A stretch of 64,000 nt of DNA from Vibrio quintilis (GTDB taxonomy: Bacteria > Pseudomonadota > Gammaproteobacteria > Enterobacterales > Vibrionaceae): positions 2,790,001-2,854,000 of the forward strand of contig NZ_AP024897.1 of NCBI RefSeq assembly GCF_024529975.1, read 5' to 3'. Positions 11,008 to 21,028 of this stretch are shown piece after piece. Made by a program: the position numbers and the translations under genes. The notes beneath the pieces are model-generated. The model saw only the letters and a list, made by a program, of their open reading frames with translations. It did no database searches and had not been told where the DNA came from. Positions within the stretch are counted from its first letter, which is position 1. Each line of letters begins with the position of its first letter.

Positions 11008-11643
11008 TTACGATTGCAACATACTGACATAGACCTGTACACCCCGTTCCGTCAGCGAATAGGTCCTTCCTTCTTCTTTGGCGACCAAGCCACAATTCAC
11101 CAACTGCCTGAGATGGAAGTTAAACTTGGTATGATCCTCTACACCCACAACACGACATAAATCCATAAACTTCAGCTTGCGATGAATTTTAAGCTGCTTC
11201 ACAACCATTCTCCGGATTGGATTGGATAATGCTGAAAAAATCATATCATTATGCCGTTCATCCATTGGTGGCTTTGGTGAATGTTGTGTATAGACTCTTT
11301 TCAGCGTCACAGACAGAGACGCCAGATTAAAGGGTTTGGTCAAAAACTCATCCGCTCCTTTTTTCATCGCATCCACAGCCATGTCAACCGTCGCAAACGC
11401 AGTGGTTATTACAATACCGATATTCGGATGCATTCGCCTTAATGAAGATAATGCTTCAATGCCGGTCATGCCTCCCATCACCACATCCATCAGAACCAGG
11501 TCAATATGTTCAGAGGCCGCATAGTCCAGAGCATCTTCGGCGTTATCAAAGGCAATTACGTCGAATGATTCCAGTGTTAATGCTTCAGTCAACACCTCTC
11601 TGAGTTGCTGATCGTCCTCGGCCAGTAATAACTTTAACGTCAT
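11008..11643 (-). CDS. Response regulator with ArsR-type winged-helix output
   Basis: Residues 1-120 are a CheY-like receiver: acidic pocket E9/D10/D11, phospho-acceptor Asp53 (LVLMDVVMGG), Thr81 and Lys103 (LTKPF). Residues about 135-211 form a winged helix beginning FSALSNPIRRMVVKQL, the signature of ArsR-like HTH domains, instead of the OmpR, NarL or Fis-type domains normally fused to receivers. Its start overlaps the histidine kinase stop by 4 nt, so they form one operon. Target genes are unknown; proximity to pstSCAB is suggestive only. Confidence 0.85.
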   Translation of the reverse strand: MTLKLLLAEDDQQLREVLTEALTLESFDVIAFDNAEDALDYAASEHIDLVLMDVVMGGMTGIEALSSLRRMHPNIGIVITTAFATVDMAVDAMKKGADEFLTKPFNLASLSVTLKRVYTQHSPKPPMDERHNDMIFSALSNPIRRMVVKQLKIHRKLKFMDLCRVVGVEDHTKFNFHLRQLVNCGLVAKEEGRTYSLTERGVQVYVSMLQS

Positions 11644-13076
11644 TGATTTCTCCCCGGTAAACGCATTTCTGCGACAAATCCTTCTGAATGATTACGCAGT
11701 AAAAGTTCTCCGCCGTGTCTTGATATAATCTGCCTGCATAATGACAACCCCATCCCTGTCCCTTCGCCTTTAGGCTTGGTCGTAAAAAATGGCTGAGTGA
11801 CCTTATGCATCATATCCGGTGCGATCCCATCACCATAATCCAGCACCTGAACCACTGCATTAAGTTTATCCCGGAAGCATCTGATCTTTATTCTTTTATC
11901 ATCTTCTTGACTGGCATCAATCGCATTTGAGATGAAATTACTGATGACTTCTTCCAGTAATCCAGAGTCACCATCAACAACGAGTTGTTCATCGGCCTCC
12001 AGTCTCAATTCAAACTGGGTTAAACGATATTGATTCAGCTGAACTGCCGCCCCGATCGTATCACACAACCGCACTTTTTCATGTTTTACCGGCTTGTGGT
12101 GCGCATAGTTCAACACCTCATGACTAATTTCTGCGGCCCGGGTCAGACTATTCATAATCCGGTTAATTTGCCGGTGATAATTTTCATCATCCGGTAATTG
12201 TCGTGACAGTAAATCACAGCTTACCATCGCACTGCTGACCGGCGTTTTGATTTCATGGGCAACCGCTGAAATCAACTCCCCCAGCTCTTTCAGTTTGGCA
12301 TCCTGATGCAGCTGGTGTAGTGCAGCTTCTGTCTGACTGTCACGTTCCCGGTCAAAAACCCGCAAGGCATACCAAAGTGTCACTGTGATACAAACTGCCC
12401 AGAATGTTTGGCAGACTAATACCCACAGTCCGGCATCAACGGAAAATAAACCAGCAAACAAACCATATCCGGCCAGCGCCAGCCCCATGAGCTTAAAAGG
12501 CAACGAGGCACCATAGCCTTCCTCTTCAAGAATATTGGCATAACTATGTACTGCCAGACCGGATAACAGACCACCTCCCAGCGCAAAAAACCACCGAATC
12601 TGCTCGCGGGTATGAGCAATGTAGACCTGATAGGAGTTCATATCATAGCGAAGGACTAATCCGGCGATAAAAATGACCAATACGGCAACCATGCCTCCCT
12701 TGAGCCAGCGGGTGTAACGCCATGAGGTCAGATTCAGCATTTGCCAGGCAAAAAGGCTCAAAAAAACAAAGGAGAGACAGAGTTTAATGGTTTTCAGCGT
12801 CTCAACATGTTTGATTGCACCAGCTTCATTCCGGAATATGACCAGGTATAGCTCTGACCACTCATGAATCCCATGTATCAACCCAAATGCAGCTAAAAGC
12901 GGTAATACCCCGGCAATATGAATACGGCTTTTTCTGAGGTTTCTGAAAAAAACAGAAGCGAATACGGAAAAGCACGCTAATCCATAAATCAAATAAACCT
13001 TAAATATAATCAACATATCCATATTATTAATAATCCAACCAAGATATACCAAGAGATGCTTCCCAAAATAATTCAT
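11640..13076 (-). CDS. Membrane sensor histidine kinase
   Basis: The N-terminal half has about seven hydrophobic segments with no large periplasmic domain. Then come a dimerisation/phospho-acceptor helix (ISAVAHEIKTPVSSA, H-box His) and a HATPase domain with N-box (NFISNAIDA), G1 (DYGDGIAP) and G2 (GEGTGMGLSLC) boxes. The kinase should phosphorylate the REC-ArsR protein encoded just downstream with a 4-nt overlap. The start is uncertain: the ATG at 13076 lacks a clear ribosome-binding site, with an in-frame TTG at 13088 and ATG at 13022 as alternatives. Confidence 0.85.
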   Translation of the reverse strand: MNYFGKHLLVYLGWIINNMDMLIIFKVYLIYGLACFSVFASVFFRNLRKSRIHIAGVLPLLAAFGLIHGIHEWSELYLVIFRNEAGAIKHVETLKTIKLCLSFVFLSLFAWQMLNLTSWRYTRWLKGGMVAVLVIFIAGLVLRYDMNSYQVYIAHTREQIRWFFALGGGLLSGLAVHSYANILEEEGYGASLPFKLMGLALAGYGLFAGLFSVDAGLWVLVCQTFWAVCITVTLWYALRVFDRERDSQTEAALHQLHQDAKLKELGELISAVAHEIKTPVSSAMVSCDLLSRQLPDDENYHRQINRIMNSLTRAAEISHEVLNYAHHKPVKHEKVRLCDTIGAAVQLNQYRLTQFELRLEADEQLVVDGDSGLLEEVISNFISNAIDASQEDDKRIKIRCFRDKLNAVVQVLDYGDGIAPDMMHKVTQPFFTTKPKGEGTGMGLSLCRQIISRHGGELLLRNHSEGFVAEMRLPGRNQ

Positions 13077-13273
13077 TTTTATGAACAACTGTCATATCTG
13101 GTTACGCTTCATTTTGTGAATAATTATTATCAGATTTATTTTAATTATGATAAACCTGTTTATCAAATGCATCCTTTTCTAATTATCTTCATAAAAACGT
13201 CATATTACATTTCTAATCTCAATCTCGTCGATTGGGTTGCACCGATTGGCAGATTGAATTCATTTCAATTCTT

Positions 13274-13340
13274 TTAGTTTTATTTCAACGCTAAAACTAA
13301 CAGGGGCTATTTAAGTTTTTATTTTTGATTTAAATAGCCC
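13274..13340 (+). promoter_or_regulatory. Two hairpins in the pstS leader
   Basis: Upstream of pstS are two perfect stem-loops: TTAGTTTTA/TAAAACTAA (13274-13300) and GGGCTATTTAA/TTAAATAGCCC (13304-13340). The second ends 33 nt before the GTG start and leaves the GGAG ribosome-binding site free. They could stabilise the 5' end of the message or regulate it. No convincing full Pho box was found by eye in 13077-13373. Confidence 0.45.
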
Positions 13341-13373
13341 GCTTCATTTGTTAAATGATATCGGAGATATATT

Positions 13374-14417
13374 GTGAAATTCATTAAATCAGCTCTTGTG
13401 TCTTCATTGATGGTGGCTGCGTCATTTGGCGTTGCAGCAAAAACTACCATTAATGGTGCTGGTGCAACTTTCCCACTACCTATTTATGCCAAATGGGCAG
13501 AGCAATACCAAAAAGAAACCGGGAATCAAATCAACTATCAGGGGATTGGTTCAGGTGGTGGTATCAGACAAATCACAGCAAAAACTGTCGACTTTGGCGC
13601 ATCTGACGCACCATTGACCATTAAAGAGCTGAATAAGAAAGGGATGATTCAATTTCCAATGGTGATGGGCGCAATTGTTCCGGTTGTGAATATCCCGGGA
13701 ATTAAAGCTGGTGAATTAAAATTAACAGGGAATGTCGTTGCAGATATCTTCCTTGGAAAAATTAAGAAATGGGATGATCCGGCAGTCGTTGCACTCAACC
13801 GCAACATCAAGTTACCGCATCAATCGATTTATGTTGTTCACCGTTCTGATGGTTCAGGCACCACTTATAACTTTACACAATATCTGAATCAGGTGAGTTA
13901 TGACTGGCGCACTCAGGTCGGTTATGCGAAAGACATCAGCTGGCCAAAAGCTGCAACAGGCATTGGTGGAAAAGGCAACGCGGGTGTTGCTAACTTCGTG
14001 AACCGCACGAAAGGTTCCATTGGTTATGTTGAATATGCCTATGCGAAGCAAAACAACCTGGCTTATACACAAATGAGAAACAGCGCTGGTAAATTCCTGA
14101 TGCCAACCATGGAAACATTCCAGGCAGCAGCTGCCAACGCAGACTGGAAAAATGCACCAGGTTACCATCTTCTGCTGAACAATCAGCCTGGTGATGATTC
14201 ATGGCCACTGACTGCAGCAACCTTTATCCTTCTGCATAAAGATCAGGTAAATACGAAAAAAGCTCAAGCGATGGTGGCGTTCTTTAAATGGAGTTATAAA
14301 CACGGTAATTATGCTGAAAAACTTGATTATGTACCTATGCCGGAAAAAGTTGTCAGTATGGTGAACAGCACATGGAAACATAGTTTAGTTCATAACGGCA
14401 AATCAATTATTAAATAA
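13374..14417 (+). CDS. pstS: Phosphate ABC transporter substrate-binding protein PstS
   Basis: Periplasmic high-affinity phosphate-binding protein, 347 aa. A signal peptide ends near AFGVAA-type residues (SFGVAAK, about residue 22). The phosphate-binding signatures are present: GAGATFPLPIYAKW, GSGGGIRQI, DFGASDAPL and HRSDGSGTTYNF. The start is GTG with a GGAGA ribosome-binding site 7 nt upstream. It is the first gene of pstSCAB and is separated from pstC by a long hairpin, which may keep pstS expression above that of the membrane parts. Confidence 0.96.
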   Translation: MKFIKSALVSSLMVAASFGVAAKTTINGAGATFPLPIYAKWAEQYQKETGNQINYQGIGSGGGIRQITAKTVDFGASDAPLTIKELNKKGMIQFPMVMGAIVPVVNIPGIKAGELKLTGNVVADIFLGKIKKWDDPAVVALNRNIKLPHQSIYVVHRSDGSGTTYNFTQYLNQVSYDWRTQVGYAKDISWPKAATGIGGKGNAGVANFVNRTKGSIGYVEYAYAKQNNLAYTQMRNSAGKFLMPTMETFQAAAANADWKNAPGYHLLLNNQPGDDSWPLTAATFILLHKDQVNTKKAQAMVAFFKWSYKHGNYAEKLDYVPMPEKVVSMVNSTWKHSLVHNGKSIIK

Positions 14418-14425
14418 CAGAAATT

Positions 14426-14492
14426 CAGGCCTTTATTAATTTATGACCCGAACAATCGATTTTTATATTCACATGAAAAATATAAAGGCCTG
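14426..14492 (+). promoter_or_regulatory. Long-range hairpin between pstS and pstC
   Basis: A perfect 11-bp inverted repeat, CAGGCCTTTAT and ATAAAGGCCTG, flanks a 45-nt loop. The right arm contains the only AAGG-like ribosome-binding sequence ahead of pstC (start 14501). The structure may protect the pstS transcript 3' end and limit pstC translation; this is inference from position and pairing. Confidence 0.5.
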
Positions 14493-14500
14493 TAAATATT

Positions 14501-15439
14501 ATGATGACAATTATCAGCTTAAAAAATAAATTCAATGGCGACTCTGTTTTTAATAAATTGAGCTTTGCCAGTGCACTTCTCATATTCATCACTTTAACCG
14601 GGATTATCTTGTCTCTGATTGAAGGCGGCTGGCCCGCATTTCAAAAGTTTGGCATCCATTTTATTTTCCGCGATATCTGGGACCCGATTCAGGGCGAGTT
14701 TGGCGCTGCTGCTGCAATTTACGGTACACTGGTTTCATCCTTTATTGCGATTGTTATATCAGCACCGATTGCGCTTGGCACCGCAATTTTTTTAGCCGAA
14801 CTGACCCCGGACTGGATCAGTGAGCCTGTAGGAAAAGCCGTTGAACTACTTGCTGCCATTCCAAGCATTATTTACGGGATGTGGGGACTGTTTGTTTTCG
14901 CGCCCTGGTTTTCCGATCATTTTCAGATGTGGGCTGCAGAACATTTAGTTGGCATTCCTCTGATCGGTCCCTGGTTTGACGGCCCGCCAATTGGAATTGG
15001 CCTGCTCAGTGCCGGCATTATTCTGTCAATTATGATCCTGCCAATCATGACCTCACTCACCAGAGATGCACTAAAGTCAGTTCCGAATGTACTCAGAGAA
15101 GCTGCCTACGGGACCGGTGCGACACCGTTTGAAGTCATTACCAAAGTGCTGATACCTCAGGTGAAAGACGCGACGGTCAGTGCCGCGATTCTGGGACTCG
15201 GCCGTGCTTTGGGAGAGACGATGGCTGTTGCTTTCGTCATCGGTGGTGCAAACCGGATTGAAACTTCATTCTTCATGCCGGCCAGCTCCATATCAGCAAC
15301 GATTGCCCAGCAATTCAATGAAGCAACTGATCCAATGCAACTGGCCTCACTCATCGCTTTAGGTGTTGTCCTGTTCATCATTACATTTTTTGTCATGAGT
15401 TTTGCCCGTCGCCTGTTAAGGAAAAAGAAGTATGAATAA
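14501..15439 (+). CDS. pstC: Phosphate ABC transporter permease PstC
   Basis: Inner-membrane permease of the phosphate importer, 312 aa with six predicted membrane segments. The EAA loop that contacts PstB is visible (LREAAYGTGATPFEVITKV), as is ALGRALGETMAVAFVIGG. The first two codons are both ATG, so the start could be 14504. The 3' end overlaps pstA by 8 nt. Confidence 0.95.
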   Translation: MMTIISLKNKFNGDSVFNKLSFASALLIFITLTGIILSLIEGGWPAFQKFGIHFIFRDIWDPIQGEFGAAAAIYGTLVSSFIAIVISAPIALGTAIFLAELTPDWISEPVGKAVELLAAIPSIIYGMWGLFVFAPWFSDHFQMWAAEHLVGIPLIGPWFDGPPIGIGLLSAGIILSIMILPIMTSLTRDALKSVPNVLREAAYGTGATPFEVITKVLIPQVKDATVSAAILGLGRALGETMAVAFVIGGANRIETSFFMPASSISATIAQQFNEATDPMQLASLIALGVVLFIITFFVMSFARRLLRKKKYE

Positions 15440-16268
15440 AAGAAAAATAAAGAACTCTCTCTTTCTGGCATTTTGTACATTATCGGCGGCTTCCGGTGTT
15501 TTTATCCTTGCCAGTATTTTCTATACCCTGGTCGGTGACGGTATCAAAGGGCTGAATCTGGCGACTTTTACCATGTTAACTCCGGGACCGGGCAGCGAAG
15601 GCGGACTCAAAAATGCTCTGATAGGCAGTTTTATGCTGACACTTACCGGGATTATTATCGCCGCACCCATAGGTATTCTTGCCGGTACCTGGCTGGCTGA
15701 AACAGAAAAAGACAACAAAATTGCTGAATCTTTGCGCTTTTTAAATGGCATGTTAATGAGCGCTCCCTCGATTCTGGTTGGCTTGTTTATTTATGCCATT
15801 ATTGTAGTTCCGACCGGCGGTTATTCTGGCTGGGCCGGGTCAATCGCACTGGCTGTACTGGCTTTACCCATGATTGTATCTTCAACAGAAGAGATGTTGC
15901 GCCTGGTTCCGCCCACACTCAAAGAAGCAGGCAGCGGTCTGGGCTCTCCCAAATGGCGGGTCATCACTCAGTTAAGCTACCGGGCTGCCGCACCGGGTAT
16001 TGTGACGGCAATTTTGCTTTCCATTGCACGGATTTCAGGAGAAACGGCTCCCCTGCTCTTTACCTCACTGAACAGTAATTTCATGACAACTGATATGAGT
16101 AAACCGATGGCTAATCTGCCCGTCACCATTTATCAGTTTGCCATGAGCCCTTATACATCGTGGCAAGAACTGGCATGGGCCGGAGCATTGATTGTAACGA
16201 CCTTTATCTTAGGCATAAACGTATTGGCAACCCTGTTGCCAAAACTAATCAAGGCGAGAAAAGCATGA
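15432..16268 (+). CDS. pstA: Phosphate ABC transporter permease PstA
   Basis: Second permease subunit, 278 aa with six membrane segments. The EAA-type loop reads [16 protein letters not shown], followed by the family motif [11 protein letters not shown]. It overlaps pstC at its 5' end and pstB at its 3' end (ATGA, 4 nt), so the three genes are translationally coupled. Confidence 0.95.
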   Translation: MNKRKIKNSLFLAFCTLSAASGVFILASIFYTLVGDGIKGLNLATFTMLTPGPGSEGGLKNALIGSFMLTLTGIIIAAPIGILAGTWLAETEKDNKIAESLRFLNGMLMSAPSILVGLFIYAIIVVPTGGYSGWAGSIALAVLALPMIVSSTEEMLRLVPPTLKEAGSGLGSPKWRVITQLSYRAAAPGIVTAILLSIARISGETAPLLFTSLNSNFMTTDMSKPMANLPVTIYQFAMSPYTSWQELAWAGALIVTTFILGINVLATLLPKLIKARKA

Positions 16269-17104
16269 GTACGGCAATTAACAGTATACTTCACAGCACA
16301 TCTGATGCGGACATCAACGGACAAACCTCCTATGAAGAAGAAAATCTGTTGCAGAGCATGGATATACAGAACCTGAATTTCTTCTACGCAAAAGGAGCCG
16401 AAGCTGCCTTAAAAAATGTTTCCATGCCAATATACAAAAATCGTGTGACTGCACTGATTGGTCCGTCAGGATGTGGCAAATCGACTCTGCTGAGAACATT
16501 AAACCGGATTTACAATCTCTATGGACAACAGCATGCGGATGGCGACATTTTGCTTGAAGGACAAAGCATTTTTGTGAATACAGATATTAATGAACTCCGC
16601 TCTAAAGTCGGAATGGTCTTTCAGAAACCCACGCCTTTTCCGATGACCATTTATGAAAATATGACTTTCGGACTCAAGATTCAGGGAAAATTATCCAAAG
16701 CAGAAATCAGAGAACGGGTCGAATCAGCTTTAAAACGTTCACACCTGTGGGATGAGGTAAAAGATAAGCTTAACTCTGATGCCAACGGTTTGTCCGGAGG
16801 TCAGCAGCAGCGCTTATGTATTGCCCGGACGATCGCGCTGGAACCTGATGTGATTCTGATGGATGAACCAACTTCGGCACTTGACCCGATTGCAACTTCT
16901 GCCATTGAGATGTTAATTACTGAATTGCGTACTAAATATACCATTGTGGTTGTCACTCATAATATGCAGCAGGCCATGCGCATTTCTGACTATACCGGGT
17001 TTATGTATCTTGGTGAGCTGGAAGAGTTTGGTAAAACCAGACAAATCTTCAATGATCCAACCAAAGAACGCACCCGTAACTACATTTCCGGTGATTTCAG
17101 CTAA
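16265..17104 (+). CDS. pstB: Phosphate ABC transporter ATPase PstB
   Basis: ATP-binding subunit that powers PstSCA. Walker [11 protein letters not shown]-loop FQKPTPFPM, signature LSGGQQQR, Walker [13 protein letters not shown] and the H-loop VVTHN are all present. The start at 16265 (279 aa) overlaps the pstA stop by 4 nt; an in-frame extension upstream lies inside pstA and is rejected. No phoU follows: a terminator comes 22 nt after the stop. Confidence 0.96.
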   Translation: MSTAINSILHSTSDADINGQTSYEEENLLQSMDIQNLNFFYAKGAEAALKNVSMPIYKNRVTALIGPSGCGKSTLLRTLNRIYNLYGQQHADGDILLEGQSIFVNTDINELRSKVGMVFQKPTPFPMTIYENMTFGLKIQGKLSKAEIRERVESALKRSHLWDEVKDKLNSDANGLSGGQQQRLCIARTIALEPDVILMDEPTSALDPIATSAIEMLITELRTKYTIVVVTHNMQQAMRISDYTGFMYLGELEEFGKTRQIFNDPTKERTRNYISGDFS

Positions 17105-17125
17105 CCATCGTTGACACACCCAGAC

Positions 17126-17159
17126 AAAAAGGCCAGTAAAATGAATGTACTGGCCTTTT
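17126..17159 (+). terminator. Terminator after pstB
   Basis: AAAAAGGCCAGTA pairs with TACTGGCCTTTT around a nine-base loop and ends in a short T-run. It closes the pst operon. Confidence 0.85.
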
Positions 17160-17254
17160 CCGGCTGCAGTCCGCCCAGCAAGATCTTGAGTTCAACCCGG
17201 TAAAACAGTAACATTCCCCACCAAAGTTCGTTCATTTCATCAGGAATACCAGAT

Positions 17255-17533
17255 ATGCTGACTATTAATTCCGACGCAAAGTTAAAGGATCTGCTTGAGT
17301 TTCCTTGTTCGTTCACATACAAAGTGATGGGATATGCAAAGCCAGAGTTACCGGAACGTGTCCTCGAAGTCATTCAGCGTCACGCGCCTGGTGATTACCG
17401 CCCAAAGGTGAAACCGAGCGCGAAAGGAAACTATCATTCTGTTTCCATTAATATTACCGCGACCTCAATTGAGCAGGTAGAAACACTCTACAAAGAGTTA
17501 GGTGAAATTGATATTGTGCGTATGGTCTTATGA
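17255..17533 (+). CDS. ybeD: YbeD family protein (DUF493)
   Basis: A 92-aa protein with the DUF493/YbeD ACT-like fold: [14 protein letters not shown] near the start and [12 protein letters not shown] in the middle. The function is unclear; in E. coli it lies between dacA and lipB, and here it keeps that place except that the two-component system and pst operon are inserted before it. The ATG is preceded by AGGA. Confidence 0.92.
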   Translation: MLTINSDAKLKDLLEFPCSFTYKVMGYAKPELPERVLEVIQRHAPGDYRPKVKPSAKGNYHSVSINITATSIEQVETLYKELGEIDIVRMVL

Positions 17534-17590
17534 TACAAACCCGCATATATCCGCTTAATTCCACTTTAATTGATTTTATCAATTTTTTTT

Positions 17591-17614
17591 GAAAGCAGCT
17601 TCAGGCTGCTTTTT
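17591..17614 (+). terminator. Terminator after ybeD
   Basis: GAAAGCAGC, a short loop, then GCTGCTTTTT. It separates ybeD from lipB, so lipB probably has its own promoter in 17615-17748. Confidence 0.8.
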
Positions 17615-17748
17615 CTATAATTATCAGCTGATTAACTATTCATACACGAATGTTATGGTTAATTTTGTAGCATCTATGAGTAGTTCAGCGTCACAAAGAA
17701 GTTTATAATCCGGTGATAATTATCTTCTATAAGTAATAAAGTCAGCAC

Positions 17749-18399
17749 ATGGATAACCAGCTTCTTATCGTCAAACAACTTGGTCTGCAAAGCTATCAAA
17801 CTGTTTGGCAGGCAATGCATGAGTTTACTGACAACCGGGATAGTGAGACACAAGATGAAATATGGGTGGTTGAACATCCACCGGTTTTCACCCAGGGTCA
17901 GGCCGGAAAAGCAGAACACCTGCTCAATACCGGCGATATTCCTGTGGTTCAGTCCGATCGCGGCGGACAGGTGACTTATCATGGTCCGGGACAACTTGTC
18001 GTATACTTCTTACTTGACCTGAGAAGAAAACAGCTGGGAGTCCGGGAGTTAGTGACACATATTGAAAATATTGTCATCAATACACTCAAAGCCTTCCATA
18101 TCGAATCAAAGGCAAAAGCAGATGCGCCCGGCGTTTATGTCGAAAATAAAAAAATTTGCTCTCTTGGCTTAAGAATTCGTCGCGGCTGTTCATTTCATGG
18201 GCTTGCGCTGAACGTCAATATGGATTTATCACCGTTTTTAAGAATTAATCCATGCGGCTATCAGGGCATGGAGATGGTTCAGGTCAGTGACCTTGGCGGT
18301 CCGTCAGCGATCCGTACCGTAGAAGAACAGTTAATTAAAGAACTCGTGACCACTCTGGGATACGGGCATACTCAATACAGCACAGAAGTAATATCATGA
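17749..18399 (+). CDS. lipB: Octanoyltransferase LipB
   Basis: Transfers octanoate from acyl carrier protein to lipoyl domains of 2-oxoacid dehydrogenases and the glycine cleavage H protein. The product is 216 aa. Family signatures are present: [16 protein letters not shown], the lysine region [18 protein letters not shown], and the catalytic-cysteine region [12 protein letters not shown]. Its last 4 nt overlap the lipA start (ATGA). Confidence 0.96.
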   Translation: MDNQLLIVKQLGLQSYQTVWQAMHEFTDNRDSETQDEIWVVEHPPVFTQGQAGKAEHLLNTGDIPVVQSDRGGQVTYHGPGQLVVYFLLDLRRKQLGVRELVTHIENIVINTLKAFHIESKAKADAPGVYVENKKICSLGLRIRRGCSFHGLALNVNMDLSPFLRINPCGYQGMEMVQVSDLGGPSAIRTVEEQLIKELVTTLGYGHTQYSTEVIS

Positions 18400-19361
18400 C
18401 TAAACCAATTCAAATGGAGAAAGGCGTTAAATACCGGGATGCTGATAAAATGGCACTGATACCGGTAAAAAATATGCCGTCTGAGCAAAAAGAAGTGTTA
18501 CGCAAACCGGAATGGATGAGAATCAAACTGCCATCGGACAGTCAGCGTATTCAGGATATCAAATCTGCAATGCGGAAAAATAATCTGCATTCTGTCTGTG
18601 AGGAAGCTTCCTGTCCCAACCTCGCGGAATGTTTTCATCATGGCACGGCCACTTTTATGATTCTGGGTGCAATTTGTACCCGCCGCTGTCCGTTCTGTGA
18701 TGTTGCTCATGGCCGGCCTCTGACGCCTGATGCCGGTGAACCGGAAAAGCTGGCACAAACAATTAAAGATATGGGACTCAAATATGTCGTTATCACGTCG
18801 GTAGATCGTGATGATCTGCGTGATGGTGGCGCACAACATTTTGCTGACTGTAACCGGGAAATTCGCGCACTTAATCCTCAGATCAGAATTGAAACACTGG
18901 TTCCTGATTTCAGAGGCCGAATGGATAAAGCACTGGATATTCTGCAAACCAGTCCACCGGACGTGTTTAACCATAACCTGGAAACTGCACCGCGCCTGTA
19001 TCGCAAAGCCCGTCCCGGTGCAAACTATAAATGGTCGCTTGAACTGCTGAAAAAATTTAAAGAGAACCACCCGGATATCCCGACGAAATCTGGTTTGATG
19101 ATGGGACTTGGTGAAACAAAAGAAGAAATTATCGACGTATTAAAAGATTTAAGAGCACATGGAGTGACCATGCTGACTCTGGGTCAGTATCTGGCACCAA
19201 GCCGGCATCATTTACCGGTTGAACGCTATGTGCCGCCTTCTGAATTTGAAGAACTGAAAGAGATTGCTCTCGGACTCGGCTTTACTCACGCCGCTTGTGG
19301 TCCGTTTGTGCGCTCTTCCTATCATGCTGATCTTCAGGCTCAGGGAGTTGAAGTTAAATAA
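18396..19361 (+). CDS. lipA: Lipoyl synthase LipA
   Basis: Radical SAM enzyme that inserts two sulfurs into the octanoyl group made by LipB. The 321-aa protein has both cluster motifs: the auxiliary CX4CX5C motif ([12 protein letters not shown]) and the radical SAM CX3CX2C motif (CTRRCPFC), plus the C-terminal RSSYHA motif. Translationally coupled to lipB, and followed by a terminator shared with convergent glyA. Confidence 0.97.
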   Translation: MTKPIQMEKGVKYRDADKMALIPVKNMPSEQKEVLRKPEWMRIKLPSDSQRIQDIKSAMRKNNLHSVCEEASCPNLAECFHHGTATFMILGAICTRRCPFCDVAHGRPLTPDAGEPEKLAQTIKDMGLKYVVITSVDRDDLRDGGAQHFADCNREIRALNPQIRIETLVPDFRGRMDKALDILQTSPPDVFNHNLETAPRLYRKARPGANYKWSLELLKKFKENHPDIPTKSGLMMGLGETKEEIIDVLKDLRAHGVTMLTLGQYLAPSRHHLPVERYVPPSEFEELKEIALGLGFTHAACGPFVRSSYHADLQAQGVEVK

Positions 19362-19410
19362 CCCTTAGCCCGTATTGTCTCAGACAAGCACAGGTCAAGG
19401 CCAGTACATA

Positions 19411-19437
19411 AAAAAACCCGCAAATCAGCGGGTTTTT
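19411..19437. terminator. Bidirectional terminator between lipA and glyA
   Basis: AAAAAACCCGC, a six-base loop, then GCGGGTTTTT. A-run and T-run on both sides allow termination from either convergent gene. Confidence 0.88.
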
Positions 19438-19460
19438 GGTTTTCGTCTTCAGACTTCAGA

Positions 19461-20711
19461 TTAAGCGTAAACAGGTAAACGCTTACAAATCTCAAGTACT
19501 TTTGCTTTCGTCGCTTCAATCACTGACTGGTCATCAGCGTTATCAAGTACATCACACATCCAGTTTGCGAGGTTCTCAGCATCTTCCACAGTGAAGCCAC
19601 GGCGGGTAATTGCAGGCGTACCAACACGGATACCTGAAGTAACAAAAGGACTCCGGGGATCATTCGGTACTGAGTTCTTATTCACTGTCATATTCGCAGC
19701 ACCTAAAGCGGCATCCGCTTCTTTCCCTGTAATCCCCTTATCGATTAAATCGACAAGAAACAGGTGGTTTTCAGTGCCGTTAGAAACAATCTTGTAACCA
19801 CGTTCCTGGAACTGAGCAACCATAGCCTTCGCATTTTCAACAACTCGTGCCTGATATTCTTTGAATTCAGGTTCCATAGCTTCTTTAAAAGCAACCGCTT
19901 TAGCCGCAATCACATGCATCAGAGGTCCGCCCTGTCCGCCGGGGAACACTGCAGAATTCAGTTTCTTGTACATGTCTTCACCAGCATTCGAAAGAATCAG
20001 ACCACCACGAGGGCCTGCCAGTGTTTTATGCGTTGTTGTCGTCACAATATGTGCGTGAGGCAGTGGCGTCGGATATACACCCGCAGCAATTAAGCCCGCA
20101 ACGTGTGCCATATCGACAAACAGGTAAGCACCAGCTTTATCCGCAATCTCACGCATTCTTGCCCAGTCAACAATCTGAGAATACGCAGAGAAACCACCAA
20201 TGATCATTTTTGGCTTATGCTCCAGCGCAAGCGCTTCCATTTCATCGTAATTAATCTGGCCACTTTCATCGATACCATATGGAATCACATTGTAGTGTTT
20301 ACCAGAGAAGTTGACCGGAGAACCATGGGTCAGGTGACCACCATGTGCAAGGCTCATACCCAGCACGGTATCTCCCGGATTCAGTAAAGCCATATAGACC
20401 GCACTGTTTGCCTGAGAGCCAGAATGCGGCTGTACGTTCGCATACTCACAGTTAAATAATTTACACGCCCGGTCAATTGCTAAAGCTTCCGCTTTGTCAA
20501 CATACTCACAGCCACCATAATAACGCTTGCCAGGATAACCTTCTGCATATTTATTTGTTAGCTGAGAACCCTGAGCTTCCATCACCCGGGGGCTGGTATA
20601 GTTCTCGGAAGCAATCAATTCAATGTGCTCTTCCTGACGAAGAGTTTCTTCCTGAATAGCTGCGAAGAGTTCCGCATCGTAATCAGCGATATTCATATCA
20701 CGCGTTAGCAT
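19461..20711 (-). CDS. glyA: Serine hydroxymethyltransferase
   Basis: PLP enzyme that converts serine and tetrahydrofolate to glycine and 5,10-methylene-THF. The 416-aa product starts [21 protein letters not shown] chose the ATG at 20711 because an AGGAG site lies just upstream and the N terminus matches the family. The frame stays open for 19 more codons upstream, which are rejected. The PLP-lysine motif [14 protein letters not shown] is present. A PurR-type operator lies 53 nt upstream of the start. Confidence 0.97.
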   Translation of the reverse strand: MLTRDMNIADYDAELFAAIQEETLRQEEHIELIASENYTSPRVMEAQGSQLTNKYAEGYPGKRYYGGCEYVDKAEALAIDRACKLFNCEYANVQPHSGSQANSAVYMALLNPGDTVLGMSLAHGGHLTHGSPVNFSGKHYNVIPYGIDESGQINYDEMEALALEHKPKMIIGGFSAYSQIVDWARMREIADKAGAYLFVDMAHVAGLIAAGVYPTPLPHAHIVTTTTHKTLAGPRGGLILSNAGEDMYKKLNSAVFPGGQGGPLMHVIAAKAVAFKEAMEPEFKEYQARVVENAKAMVAQFQERGYKIVSNGTENHLFLVDLIDKGITGKEADAALGAANMTVNKNSVPNDPRSPFVTSGIRVGTPAITRRGFTVEDAENLANWMCDVLDNADDQSVIEATKAKVLEICKRLPVYA

Positions 20712-20763
20712 CTGTATCTCCTGACTCATTATATAAGGGTCGAAAAACTGCTCTAAATGCAAA

Positions 20764-20779
20764 AGCAAACGTTTCCGTT
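20764..20779 (-). promoter_or_regulatory. PurR-type operator upstream of glyA
   Basis: AGCAAACGTTTCCGTT matches the purine repressor consensus (ACGCAAACGTTTTCNT) at nearly every position. glyA is a known PurR target in E. coli, so purine-dependent repression is the likely control here. Confidence 0.8.
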
Positions 20780-21028
20780 GCCAATTTGGGGCGCATTTTA
20801 CCTAAATTGAACTATGTCATAAAGCCCAAATTGAATAAATGATCATGCAGTTTTTTCATAATCAGTTGAAGTTTTCTTATAAACCTCACCAAAGTGTCAA
20901 TAATTCCATTTACAGGTTGTAAAAGATTAGAGACATAGATTTACCCTAAATTTCCCTTTCTAGCTACCGGAATTTTTACCTTTTGCTTATGATTCGGGCA
21001 GATAAAATAAGATATCAATGGCACCATC

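Noticed and set aside
13089..13106. CTGTCAT half of a Pho box upstream of pstS
   Set aside because: Only one half-site matches; the second heptamer at the right spacing (GGTTACG) does not, and it is 270 bp from pstS.
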